DNA from: Brugia malayi | Taxonomy: Eukaryota > Nematoda > Chromadorea > Rhabditida > Onchocercidae | Direction: 5' to 3' | Length of the DNA: 64,000 nucleotides | Assembly: GCF_000002995.4 (NCBI RefSeq) | Contig: NW_025062477.1 | Coordinates: 11,824,696-11,888,695, forward strand | Shown here: positions 14,166 to 26,201 of the stretch, in pieces | Layout of the letters: each line of letters opens with the position of its first letter | How positions within the stretch are numbered: position 1 is the first letter of the stretch | Made by a program: the position numbers and the translations under genes | Notes under the pieces: generated by a model | The model's input: only the letters and a program-made list of their open reading frames with translations | Databases searched by the model: none | Told to the model about the DNA's origin: nothing

Positions 14166-16356
14166 ATGGACCGTGAAGTTGGCTCTTTCTCGAAATTTAA
14201 TATTGATATTGGCAAACAACAACTGTTTCTGAATTCATTATCAAGGACACAATATATTGTTGAACAGTCACATAAGGCTATTCAAGATAATTCTAAATTG
14301 GTAAGTAATTATTTGATAAAAAGTGAATTTCTTTTTTTTTTCTTTTAAATTCCATTCTAATTTACTTATAATATTTTAATTATTACTTTTCATAGCTTAT
14401 TGAAATGATACTTTTAACTTTTCCCTTAATTATGAATTGTATAATATTTTAAATACCTGAAATACACCCATACATTCATTAATTTATTTTTATAATTCTA
14501 TTACAGTTTAGTGTGTAGTACAATCGTTGAAACTTTTTTTGCAAAAATATCAATTAAAAAAAAAAAAAAAGAAAATTGAAAAATATAAGAAAAAGAAAAG
14601 AAAATGTTTTTCATTATTTTAGCTTGATAATTATTGTACTGATGGTGATTTGGATGGTATTTTATCAATGTATGATAATGACATTGAATTGATTGAACCG
14701 CAAACACCAATATGTCGCGGACTTGGTGGTATATTCATTTTAAATTTCATTTAATTACCAGGAAATGCTTTAACTTTTAAACTAATTAGTTTATTTCTAG
14801 CATAATGCATTTAGATAATAACAGCAAATTAGATGAAGAACATCTGGTTTAAAAATTTATTGATGATAATTTGAAATGGAAAAAAGTAAAAACTTAAAAA
14901 TGAATTTGATATATTTTTGAATATTATCCAAGATATCTCCTTATTCTTCATATAAATCAAATTATACAATATTATAACAAATCAAAATATAATTGTAATT
15001 ATCAAAAAAAAAAAAAAAAAATGAGTAAAATAAATTGATTCTTCTTAATCTTTAGAAAAAAAATTTGTTAAGTATCAATAGTTGTTATTGTTAAATTTAT
15101 TTATAGCATTTTTTCTTTTTACTTTTTCATTTTGCTAACCAATGAAATACTTTTCAAATTCAATAATAAAAAAAGAAATGATTAGATTATTTTGATCTAT
15201 TCAAAAAATTATGCAAAAAAAGTTTTAATAACAGAATTTTCATTAAAATAGTGGCATAAATTCATATGATAACAATTATATTTGCTTAATTTCTGAATTC
15301 ATTAATAATATTTTATTTTAATTTAGTTTGAAAATTAGTATTTTTTACAAAAAAAAAAAAAAAATTAAATTAGTATTATAGCATTGCAAGTATATTATGA
15401 AACGATGAAAAAACTACGTTTATTACCGCAAAAACGTTGTATTACCGAATTGCATGCATTAAGTCCATTTATTGTTTTGGAACGTGGCAAATATAAAATG
15501 CAAAAGAGTAAGAAAAATTTCACCGAAGGAAGGTAAAATTTTCTTTTACCTGAAATTAAAATTACAATTTTATAAAATATTTTTTTACCTGAAATTACAA
15601 TCCTACAAAGCGCAATCCGGCCCGAAATTACAATTCCATAAATATTTTTTTACTAAAAATTACAGTTCAATGAAATGTTTTTCTATTTGAAATTACAACT
15701 GTACAAAGTATAATTCGACCTGAAATTACAATCCTATAATCGTATAATTCTTCCTGAAATTACAAACCTACGAGGTATGGGAGGATAAAATGATCATTAA
15801 CATTTTGGAATTTAGAAATCCATTCATTTTGATGTAATTTTTTCATTCTCAAACAAAAAATTTAACTAAGAAGCAAAAATAAGACGAAATGAATTATGCA
15901 AAAAAGTGGAAATTTTTAAAGAAACAAGCAAAAAATTTCACTTCTACTATTATAAATTTTTTTAATTTTAATTATTTTAGCTATACTCGTTTAAGTTTAC
16001 ATTAATAATATTTTTTTTTTCTTTTTTTGTTTGTTAATTTTATCTTCAGTTAAATGATAATTAAATGAAAGTGAAATTAGAATTATTAATTGTAATTCCA
16101 TTATTAGTTCATTATAGTTTGCTAACAAATTAACTTATAGTAATTCTAAAAATTTATTCATTATGCTTTTTTCTTTTTTTTAAAAAAAGAAATTAATTCA
16201 TATTAATTTTAAAATTTTTAGTAAAAAATAAACTTATTAACAAAATTAATATCATATGATATTTCAGATATTTTGCATTATGGATTAATAGAACTGAATG
16301 GAAAATTTTGCAAGAATGTCGAATTTTATCCACGTGAAATTTTTTTACTAAATTAA
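14166..16356 (+). CDS. SnoaL/NTF2-like fold protein (4 exons)
   Basis: Exons are 14166-14300, 14623-14728, 15382-15507 and 16268-16356. Phases fit throughout and give 151 residues. Residues about 20-110 read like the conical NTF2/SnoaL/DUF4440 fold: a helix pair ending in QDNSKL, then DGDLDGILSMYDNDIELIEP, the GLGALQVYYETMKKL helix, and a strand containing HYGLIELNGK near the end. Proteins of this superfamily are small enzymes (isomerases, hydrolases) or binding modules, often secreted or cytosolic. I cannot infer a substrate. No signal peptide is obvious from the ATG at 14166. The frame is open upstream through a (TTA)n/TTCAT-rich stretch with an earlier ATG at 14029, which I judge to be 5' UTR. 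AATAAA strings occur near 16.5 kb. The gene structure is good and the superfamily assignment is moderate. Confidence 0.65.
15535..15775. repeat. Degenerate tandem repeat with CCTGAAATTACAAT core
   Basis: At least five degenerate copies of a roughly 35-50-base unit with core CCTGAAATTACAATYCTA follow exon 3 of the SnoaL-like gene, inside its third intron. They begin directly downstream of the GTAAGAAA donor. Confidence 0.75.
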
Positions 16357-19300
16357 TTAAAATTCATAAAATTAACAAAATTAATTTTGTAATTCGTAAA
16401 AAATTTTTTCATCAAAATGATTTGCATATTTACAAGAAGTTTTTCTGTTTAGCATATTACAATGCAATTTTCATATAAAATTTTATGCATTGAATTTAAA
16501 CTTTAAAATAAAAATAAAATGTATTCATTTGATGTAATCAAAATAAATAAACTTATAGTTTAAATAAATGAAAGGCAATGCGAAAGTTTTGATATTACAC
16601 AGAATTTAATGGTTAATTTAACTTTTTTTTTTTTAAATTTAACTTTCTTTTTTTCTGAAATATGCTAATAAGTTTATTATTTATTGATTAATCTTTTTTT
16701 TTTATTATTAATGAAGAATTTTTAAAAAGCTTTTATAAGTTTATTATTAGTTAAGAATTTATAGATTAATCTTTTTCTTATTTGTAAATGAGAGTTGAGA
16801 CATAAAAAAAAAAAACTTATACAAATTCTTTTCGAAGATCAAAAAATATCATCAAAAAAAAAAAAAGAAAAAAACAAGAAAGTAAAATTTTCTATCATTT
16901 TACAAATATTTCATATCATTTCTTGAAAATTTTTTTATTAAATTATCACTTTTAAATAAAATGTCTAAATTTTTGATTGAATTTAATTAAAACGCATTGC
17001 TAACTTTTTTTTTATTTATTAATATCATTTGCATATCGTAATAAATGGTATAAAATTATTCATTTTTAATGTCGATTGTGTTGCACACAATGCATATATG
17101 ATTGCGAGAAGCAAAAGATAATCAATGATAAGAAAAGAAAGAAACTTTGATAAGAAATTTTCTTTTCATTAGCAATGCTAAAGTTGTAAAAGACACTTCT
17201 TTTTCTTTAAAACATTTTTATTTTAAATAAATTTGCAGTAAATAAATATTCGATAAAATATTATTATAAAAAGAAACATATATATCTGATACAATTTCTT
17301 ATTATATCTTTTAATTTTATTTCATTTCATTGAAGCATATATTATTTTATTATCAATGATTAGTGATATATCAGTTCATTTTAGCATATTATCATAGATT
17401 AAAGTTGATAACGAGAAGCGAAGAAATTTGTTCATTTCAAACAATTTCAATTACTATTTTAAATTATTGAATAAATATATGCATGGCTGGGCGAATATAT
17501 TTTGGCCTAAATTGCATTATACACAGTTAGATTGAAGGTAAATTTGTGTGTGTGTGTGTGTATGCGCATTTGTATAATAGCGTTTTCGAGGTTTACGCAT
17601 AACTACGTGGAATTTGTCCGTCGTATCAAGTGGAAGAACACGTAAACTGATGATGTATAAAATCAATAAATTTCCGTAAGCGTACGTGCAGATGGTGGAT
17701 TTGAACAATTATTGAGCTACAATATTCAAAAGAGTCTTGCAACGAACCCTCAAAATGTTTCATTTTGTTGAGAGATAATCGTGTTGTTTTGTTTTCTGTG
17801 CGACGGCGGATGAGTGGATGATGTGTGGCTCATTGGATGAATTTATGTCTGATAGTGTGATGACTCACTCCGTGCGGAATCAAAAAGTTTACCATTCCGT
17901 CAGGAATCCCATCTCCTACCTCATTCACTCAACCATCGCCCATCTTCAGAGTCCTGACTCGTCACAAATGTTTCGCGACACCCTGCCGTCTGACACTCTC
18001 TCATGTCCACCATAAACATGTTAACTATTTTCCAAACGTTTACCCTCAATTGATTATTTGTTTAGACTTATTTTGTATGTTATTTGTATATACCTGTGTG
18101 TGTGTATATTTGTATGAAGTACGTATGTGTATGTGTGTGTGCATGTGCATGTGTGTTTGTGTGAGTTCATGTGTTTACGTTGGTATGTATGTGTCGGTAC
18201 GTGTGTGTGTTTGTGTAATAGATTTCGGAAGTGAATTAAATGTTTCTTTCTCAAATGGTAGCCTTTACAACAGTTTATAAGTTTTGATAGTTTGGAATGG
18301 CTTAAATGTTGGCGCATAATTAGGGTTTATTATCATTAGTAGTAAATTAGGAAAGAAAGATATTTCCTTTTGCTCAAGCAATATTCGAAATATAGTGTAT
18401 CATTTGGGACATAATTATTTCAAATCTAATTTGTTTGACGAATTCACTGCATTACGTTAGCAAACAGTTAATGATGGAAATTTGATGCAGCAATTTGAAA
18501 TTGATTAAAGTGGTGAAAGTTATCATTAATGGTTGTGCCCCATGTTGCGTCTCTATGAGAATTATTCGAACTCATAGCTTTTATTCGTAATTGGTTAATT
18601 TTTATTTCAAATTTTTAGATATTGTTAGAATTCTTTTATGTATTTCCTTCCGAAAAGCACAATATTTATGCTTTTGTATTTCTTTTATCAAATGATTGGT
18701 TGTTGTCGCGTATGGAAGTTACTAAGATTAGTTGTACTATATTACTGTTACTCGCTAATTGTTTTGTTATGCCTATTTGGTTATTTTTAAGAGGAATGAA
18801 ATAGCAAAATAGGGTTTAGGCAAAATTTTGCCAGCAGAATTTTGCATAATAGATGTAAAGAAATTATTGCAAATATTAATTATGTTTTATTCACTTGTTA
18901 TGCAAATTTTTCAGGTATCCCATTTCCTGTTGATTGTACAAACTTGCTGATAGTAATTTAGGTATCATTTCCTTTTGTTCAGCTAATTAAGCTAGTATTT
19001 CTGGATATCATTTAAACAAATGCTTATCAGGCATATAAACCCTAAAATATGTTCCAAAACTCTATATTATGTGCAATCTATTATCAGCTCTCTGCATTAC
19101 TTCACAGCTTATTTAACTGTAGCACTTATGAAATATAAAATTGTAGAGTGATCGGGTTGTTCTGAAATGACGAATAAAGGAATGGGAAAATTGCACATAA
19201 GACGAGAAGAATTAATACAACATACATTCACATCGTAACATTGTCTATTTTCTTTTACAAGAAATTTCCTTCCGCTTCATAAATTGTCGTCTGGATGGCG

Positions 19301-20091
19301 TCATACTTTGAAGAAAAAGGAAATAAAAATTTTGAAAAAATATGAGTTTTTCGACTTCATATCGGAAGTATGTTTATATTTCTGTCTCAGGGAGACACCA
19401 GAACATTATTAACAGTAGTAGTAGTAATATTAGTTGTGTTACTAATAATAATTATAGAAAACTAAAGTTGGCTAATATAGGCGATTTATGTTATTTGTTA
19501 CACATAGCTGTGGTACTTCTTAATTGTATTTTGTGAAATTTCTTATTCTACCTTTGTATTAGGAAATGTAGTCATCAAATTTTCAAATATCCAGCTTTTA
19601 TTTTATTTTCTTCGTTGCAGTTATTGTTTTTCTGATGTTCTGATGAATCATTCTACAACAACATTTATATGCTGTTGTAAATGATTTGGGTAGAAATTGT
19701 TCTGTGCGGTGCAAGTTTGTTTGTTTTAAAATTTTTTTTATCGTAAATATCAATTTGATTAGTAGAATGCCAACAGTGTTAAGATTTGCTTATTATACAT
19801 TTTAAAGTCGGAATTATTTAATTTAACTTGCATCATCTGGAGTGAGTTTCCATTTTTAAAGATCTGATTTGAATAGGTCTTTGTCGTAATATAATGACAT
19901 TTGGTTCATTTTTTGTTATAAAATAAGAATATTATGTTTTTCGTTTCTTCTTTTTTTTGCATTTTTTATTTGTAGAACTTTTCCTTTCGCCTTAATATCT
20001 GTGTTACAAGGTGAATAATTTTCAAAATTTTATATGTAGTTTTAGGGGTGTAGTTGATTAGGAATTTTGTTCTCCAAGAACTGGCTCAAAA
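16357..20091. other. Intergenic region with a composition change near 17.5 kb
   Basis: The first 1.1 kb is very A+T-rich. From about 17.5 kb on, the sequence becomes clearly less A+T-rich and marks the start of the gene block. GT microsatellites occur at about 17545-17565 and 18095-18215. Short open frames at 17818-18015 (+), 18622-18804 (+) and 19342-19536 (+) show no recognisable domain and no convincing splice partners. The interval probably holds the promoter and outron of the VAP gene, but I cannot point to a specific site. Confidence 0.5.
18095..18215. repeat. Imperfect (GT)n microsatellite
   Basis: GTGTGTGT blocks interrupted by GTATGT, GCATGT and GTTTGT. Overlapping frames on both strands here encode only Cys/Val or His/Thr repeats. 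Confidence 0.85.
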
Positions 20092-22580
20092 ATGTCGAGA
20101 ACTGCTCAAGTGCTCTCGATTGAGCCGACCAATGAACTTGTCTTTAAAGGTTCTTTTTCCCGTTTATTGATTTCTTTGTTCTTAAATTTTGATCTTAAAT
20201 TTTTTTTTCCTTGACTGGAATATATTACATGATGTACCGATTTGCTGATTGACGGGTAACTTTTATTACAAGTTACATGATCTCAAAATGAAGCTTTAAT
20301 TTAGAGCAGCATATTTTTTACAAAATCAACTTGAATATCTTCTTTTCATAAAAACCGTAGGAACGATGAGTTGTATAATCTTTGTTTGGATTTCATGTGG
20401 TTACGTTATATTTTGCTAGCTGTTAGTGTCTTTATATCGTAGATAGAAGATTTAAGATAGAAAAAGAGCAAATATGTGGAGAAAATATGTTAATGATTTT
20501 CTTTTCCAGGTCCTTTCAATGATGTGGTGACTTGTCAGATGAGGTTGACAAATCCTACAGAGCGTCAAGTTTGCTTTAAGGTGCTTAAATTTTGTTTTTG
20601 TTCTTAAATGCATGTGTAGAATTATTCATAAATTTTTGGTGGAATTTTTTAGTTTTTCTTTTTGCTCATATCCATTCGTAATTTGTATTTCTAAAGTCTT
20701 TCTTATCGTATAAGATGCTTTTTTGAGTAATGTACACTTCATTAGTTTTACATATTATCAAATGTTGAGAGACACATCTTTTTTCGCATGAGCGAGGACT
20801 AATCATGAAGCACTGTTTCATAGGAGATTTTATTCATCCGTAGCATATGTGTGTCAAAGTAAACAATGTATTATTCCAAAATTGTAGGAAAGTAATCTTT
20901 CATTTCCTGTAAACATTAGAACAGATCTTTTTTATGAATTAAAAATTGATTTGGAATTTAATTTATTTGTTTAGGTGAAGACAACAGCTCCGAAACAATA
21001 TTGCGTTCGTCCCAACTCGGGTGTTCTCAATCCAGGCGAAACATGTAATGTAGCAGTTATGCTTCAGCCGTTTGATGCATCCAGTAATGTAGAAATGGAG
21101 CACACAAAGCATAAATTCTTAATACAAAGCGTTTATGCACCACCAGGAGATCTCTCATTAGGTATACTTAAATGTCCTTTTTGATGATTTGGTTCAGTGG
21201 ACTGGTTCTAAATTTCCATTGAAAGCATTTGGCAGTTTTAATTTAAAAATGACATTTGGAATATATTTAAATTCAGGTATTTTTAAAAGTAGTCGATAGA
21301 ATTTAGGTTTAAGTTTCACTTCCAGTTTTCTTGGATGCTCTTTTAGCAGGGGTGAGATGTTGCTTGGTGTAGTGGTTCATGGAATAGTTAGCAGTTAAGT
21401 ATGTTTGAGTTCGGTTCTGTTAAGTGCGCGATGATTTAGATTTGGTGACTAATGGCTGAGGCGGACTGGTCAGCCTCGTCTGAATAAGACGGAACCCAAG
21501 GTATGACACTGTTCGTCGCAGGATCGAAGCTTTAGTCGCTGTATGAGCGCCTTCATGTCATAGGTTCTTGCAGAGTTTAGGAACAGTAAGGTTTTTGGTG
21601 GGATTTTCACTTGGATCAGACAGCTAGAGTGTTTGCATTTTGTGGATAGTTTGATGCATAATTCTGATTAGCATGATTTCACAAACAAATAATATTTGGA
21701 AAAATACAGGTAGTATTTGGAAAAATGTACAGCCATCCGAACTTATGGATTCAAAGTTGCGAGTGGTCTTTGAGCATCCTTCTGCAACGGAATGCGAAGG
21801 AGACAAAACGCCTCCTCGAATGTCCCCAGAATCAAAATCTGCAGCTGGTGGATATGCTGCGGTATTATTTATTGTTTTAAATTTTGCGGAATTCAAGTTT
21901 ATGAAATGGAAGTAATTTTGCTTTTTAGTATATTGCTTAAATATTTTTCGTATTTTTAAATATACTGGAATGATTCAGAATATGGATGTCGAAGTGCGTC
22001 GCGTAATTGAAGAGAAGAATAGAGTGGAAGCTGCGAAGACCAATTTGGAAAGGGAGAATAATAACCTTAAGGTTAGCAAAATAAATTTCATGATTCTACT
22101 CTTATTTTAGCTTACTGGAAATATGTTTTCTATCTATCTCAGTTGCAAATTTTATCATATGTCTCTAATTTCAGGCTCGGCTTGCCGCACTTGAGACAAT
22201 TCCTCAAGTCACGGGTAATCAGACATCAGAAAGTGGAATTACAGTTTTTCAGGTGAGTTGTTATGCTTATATATATATAGACTTGCCTAGTGCAAAAATC
22301 AGAGGAATGTGGTGGTTTTCGAACCGTTACCACTGAAGACCAGTGCACTGATACAGCTAAGGTGACACTTCAGTTACTCAGCTAGTCAGTGGTTTTATGC
22401 TATGATGTTTTTCAAAACAATTCCTATAATTCAAAATCTTGTGTTTTTTTCTAATTATGTTTCATCTAAGGTTCTGCATGCAGTTTGAAAGTGTATCCGC
22501 ATTAAAGTTATTATTTTTAGATGGTATTGATCGCATTTGCTGCCCTTATGTCTGGACTCATTTTTGGCAAATTGTTCTGA
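20092..22580 (+). CDS. vpr-1: VAP family ER membrane protein (VAMP-associated protein, VPR-1 type)
   Basis: Tail-anchored ER protein that tethers FFAT-motif proteins at membrane contact sites; in nematodes a released MSP domain also acts as a signal. Exons are 20092-20149, 20510-20580, 20975-21161, 21710-21861, 21979-22071, 22175-22252 and 22521-22580. All phases fit and give 232 residues. The N-terminal MSP domain (about 1-125) includes [48 protein letters not shown] and the FFAT-binding-type run [12 protein letters not shown], then [15 protein letters not shown] short linker is followed by a coiled coil (about 155-195, [20 protein letters not shown]). The last exon encodes a single C-terminal membrane segment, [19 protein letters not shown], matching the GxxxG-like tail anchor of VAPA/VAPB. 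Length is close to the family norm. Only the exact start and UTRs are uncertain. Confidence 0.93.
21360..21435 (+). other. tRNA-like relic in VAP intron 3
   Basis: TGGTGTAGTGG matches an RNA polymerase III A box, and GAGTTCGGTTCTG about 40 bases later resembles a B box, at normal tRNA spacing. The flanks do not form a clear acceptor stem, so this looks like a tRNA-derived fragment or SINE head and not a working tRNA gene. Confidence 0.35.
22290..22400 (-). other. tRNA-like relic in VAP intron 6
   Basis: On the - strand, CCTTAGCTGTATCAGTGCAC resembles a D-arm/A box. CACTGGTCTTCAGTG resembles an anticodon arm, and CGGTTCGAAAACC is a near-canonical B box/T arm. The stems are imperfect, so I read it as a tRNA pseudogene or a SINE derived from one. 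Confidence 0.4.
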
Positions 22581-24443
22581 GATGAGATGGAATGTACTTG
22601 TTGCTGCTTTTTTTGCTAAGGCGATAGAAACTGACATAATTATTCATCCCGGTAAAGAAGCCTGAAAAGTTAGCAGGATGTAAATCCATTTCAGCTATGA
22701 ATAAATACAATTTTTTTTTTCTTTTTTTGTTGTCTGGTTATAAATTTACTTTTTTATCTCCTTTTATTCGCATAAAACTTCATTGAACTCCACACTTATT
22801 ATTATCTTCTGTTGCTTTCCTTTTTTCTGCTTAAAAATAATGGTGCATGGTTTCTTCTTCCCTATGTGTTGGATTTTAGTGTAAAGTGAAAGGAAAAAGT
22901 TTGGGAAGGAAGGAGTATAAGTAGAGAAAAAGTTTGTAATTGACCATTTTTTAATGAACTAAAGTTTGTTTCTGTTATGGAGATGTCAACATTCCGAATG
23001 CAACTACTTTGTCTTCCTCTTTCCCTTAATCTGAACTCGGAAGGAAATGCTTTTAGAATATTCAGTAATTTGAATTATTCATTTATCGTCATTGGTATTT
23101 AAAATATCAGTAGATTGAGGAAGTCCTTCATTCAGGAAGTCATAGTTGGATTTCCTTTTTTTTTAAAAGAAACGCAATTATCAGAAGAATACAGTGTGAT
23201 CATTTAATCGTATCATTTCTCATGAATTAAAATTAAATGCCCATATATTTTGTTTAAATATTAACTTTGCTTGTTAATTAATCATTTTTGTTAAAAAGAT
23301 GTCAAATAAAACTATCGGAAATTATTTTTGAAAAACTGTTTCAGTTATTTATTTTCCACTTTCAACTGTAGCTTGAGCAAATGAGCAGTGGAAGTCATCT
23401 TAAATTTCAATTTTTTTTTCAAAACCTTTCATTGACACTTCATGATTTGATATATCTGAATATTGAAATATTTTCCCTACTAGGATTACAGTGCTTTTTT
23501 TGAAATTGTAAGTGTGACAATAATGCAAAAGATTAGATCGTTTTTTCGTTGTCATATGTATTTATGTACTTAACTAATTTCGATTTTCAAATTCAGATAT
23601 TCAGATAAATGAGATGTTTGTTTTCACTGTTAATATTTATTATCCATCTACTCAGTAATCAAGTTTTGTGTATGTCCGTTTTTTTCCTTTTAATGAAATA
23701 AACATAGTGATTTTTTTTATTTTTTGGTTTGTTTGAGTTGTGATCTTGCATTGCAGTTCTAAACTTTTTTTTCAATCCATCGAATTGCTTGAAGTGAGAA
23801 AGGGTTAAGCTTATCACTTTTATGATACATTGTTAGACTAAAATTAGGCATAATAATAATTCTGGAATTTATAATTCGTACTTAAACTTCATACTTTTAA
23901 CGCATATTTCCTGTTAAATATAGGCCATTTTTTTTTTTTTTATTTTGAAGTATTGCTAAAGAAACTTTTATAGGTTTAAGTTCTGGTCCTGCTTTTTATA
24001 TGAAGATTTTGGGGATTAACAGAATGTTTATTTTTACTCGGATAACCCACATGATCAGTGTACTGTTATTTTTCAAGTTTTTTTTAAAATCATGTTTAAT
24101 TTAAGTAGGATGCAGAGTACGTCATGCTGTTTCAAATGTTCAAAACTCTAACTAATCAAGGAATTATCAGGAAGCAGTAAAAGTAAGTCCAACATTTGTA
24201 CTTGTTTTGAATGACATACAGTCTAATCTCCTAAAACTTAACTCTAGGTTGAAGTTGATAGATGAAATAGAAATTGATAATCATTTTGATTCTTTATTTC
24301 GCTATATATCTCCTTATAACTCTACATAATCTTTATTCAAATATCTAATTGCTGTAGTAGTTATATAGAGCAGTAATAAATAATAAAAATTATTCAACAT
24401 GTGAAATTATTTCTTATTTTGTATAGCGATTTTATTTAGATCA
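22581..24443. other. Intergenic region between VAP and the 248-residue gene
   Basis: No exon is supported. A short frame at about 24108-24175 (DAEYVMLFQMFKTLTNQGII, then a stop) looks coding-like and is followed by a GTAAGT, but I could not connect it in phase to the next gene, so I left it out of the model. Confidence 0.5.
22700..22705 (+). terminator. AATAAA polyadenylation signal of the VAP gene
   Basis: Canonical AATAAA about 120 bases after the VAP stop codon, on the coding strand. Confidence 0.6.
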
Positions 24444-25717
24444 ATGGATTTTCACGAATTAATCATACGCTATGCATTAAGATACAATTACGTTAAAGTT
24501 GCTCGATTATTGATCTCATCACTTAGCAATGAAATGCATCTTGAATTTGCATTTTTCATCATGAAACATATTATTAGCCATCGAAAATATGCCAATTATT
24601 CAATTGTTCGAGAATTAGTAAAACAATTGACAACATTTAAGCTTCCATCAATAAATCAAGAATGTAATGCATGTAGAATTGAACGAGCAGTTGCTTATAT
24701 TGTTAGTCAATTATGCATTCTTCATATTTTATTTGACATTTAGATGACAAATTTTAGATTATTTTAAAAAAGAATAAATATGATAGTTGTTTGCATCTAT
24801 ATCAATTTTAACATCTAAATATATAATTTCGTTTTCGATTATCATTCAGATGTTTTTTCAAAAAATGTTTTTTCTCTTTTTTAGGCATTGAATGATTTCG
24901 TTTAAATCAGAATTCGTCGAGATTTTATTCTGAATATTATAGATTCTTATGAATGATCTCATTGCCACAAAGGGTAATTCACGAAGAAGGGCGAGTTTTA
25001 TTTCTACAATTAAAGACTTTTTACCTAATACTGGAAAATTTGAGGTTAATTTTGAATTCTTTTATTTGATAATGTGGTTGAAAATGTTACAAGATTTCAA
25101 TATTGTAAACTTTTCCTGATTTTAATGAAGTACTCTAAAACATGAATTTTAATTTCGACACTTATTGTAATAACTGAAAACAATCCGTAAATTTCATCTG
25201 TCATATTAGCGAAAGTTCAAAACTTCAGAACGACCGTGTCATCCTCTTCTTTCAAGATTTTCAATCAGTATAAGAACTTCATTTAGTTTTGCTGTAGTTA
25301 ATTATGCCATTAAGTCAATCTTGTTTTCAGGAACTTGATGCTGAAATTAAGAAAAGTCGTGTAGGTCTTCTTGCAGTCACAATGAAAGAACATCGAATCA
25401 AGTGGTTACAAGGTGAATTTAATAGGCGAGCCGAAAAAATATCTGCACAAATTGATAAACATTTGGATATTTTACGAACAGACTTACTACCACCACTGGA
25501 AGAATTTGCATTAGAAAGATGGGCACAAAGTGATATACCTGAACGGGTTGCTCTAGCAGATATTATTTTATCAAATGGTCTTAACGAAGAAAGCCTATTG
25601 CAATACTTCAAAGTTATTCAAGATACGCCAAGTCTTAGCATTGATTTCTTTCATGCATCTTCAAATGATCTATTTATGGAACGACAGGAAAATTTGAATT
25701 ATGTGATTATTGATTGA
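24444..25717 (+). CDS. Unrecognised 248-residue protein (3 exons)
   Basis: I do not recognise this family. Exons are 24444-24701, 24943-25044 and 25331-25717, joined through GTTAGT/TAG and GTTAAT/TTTCAG sites, all in phase 0. The N-terminal third is predicted to be helical (HELIIRYALRYNYVKVARLL, then LEFAFFIMKHIISHRKYANY), with a CNAC pair near residue 75. The middle part is basic (TKGNSRRRASF), followed by a likely coiled coil (EELDAEIKKSRVGLLAVTMK through RRAEKISAQIDKHLDIL) and an acidic, helix-poor tail. No signal peptide or membrane segment is visible. A good acceptor (TTTATTTAG) lies only four bases before the ATG, consistent with SL trans-splicing and supporting this start. Upstream exons cannot be excluded. 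AATAAA follows the stop by 15 bases. The coiled-coil architecture suggests a structural or complex subunit, which is inference. Confidence 0.65.
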
Positions 25718-26201
25718 TATATGATGATTGTAAATAAAAAATGAATCAGACATGATTTTGGTCAAAGTGCTCTATCTTTTAAATAATCACCACCAGATAT
25801 AATTTGTCACAAGTGTTTATGTATTTACATTCAGCCAAGAAAAGATAGCCTAAAAGTTTAAAGAGAGTTTTGAAGTTCTAATATGAAGTTGGAAATGCGA
25901 CATTACTATTGTAACATAACATAGTCACATTTAACTTTTATACATTAATTATATTAGATCAAGAAGATAGAAATGTAAGGACCCGTTGGTTTAACCATAG
26001 AGGGTTCTCCTGGGATAAAACAAGGAAACAAAGTAGTATATGAAAGAAAAAAAAAAAAAACAAAGAAACAAATAGTTCATGCAGAAAATTGTAAAATAAG
26101 CTAGAAAGAATAGTTCAGATGGAAGGCTAAAATATATTCAATTTTAAAAATGTGAGAGAGAAACTCTGCATGAATAATCAGCAAAAGGAAAGTAAAAATT
26201 A
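25718..26201. other. Convergent intergenic spacer
   Basis: About 480 bases between the stop codons of the + strand 248-residue gene and the - strand PIGO gene. It holds an AATAAA at 25733-25738 for the former and A-rich sequence. I see nothing else in it. Confidence 0.7.
25733..25738 (+). terminator. AATAAA polyadenylation signal
   Basis: AATAAA 15 bases beyond the TGA of the 248-residue gene, on its coding strand. Confidence 0.65.

Noticed and set aside
17818..18015. 65-residue + strand frame in a less A+T-rich stretch
   Set aside because: No recognisable domain, no splice partners and no suitable start context. Probably upstream sequence of the VAP gene.
21624..21896. 90-residue - strand frame
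   Set aside because: Antisense to VAP exon 4, which is fixed by the [14 protein letters not shown] match.
24108..24180. Possible upstream exon DAEYVMLFQMFKTLTNQGII of the 248-residue gene
   Set aside because: All three frames hit a stop before the GTAAGT, so it cannot be joined in phase.
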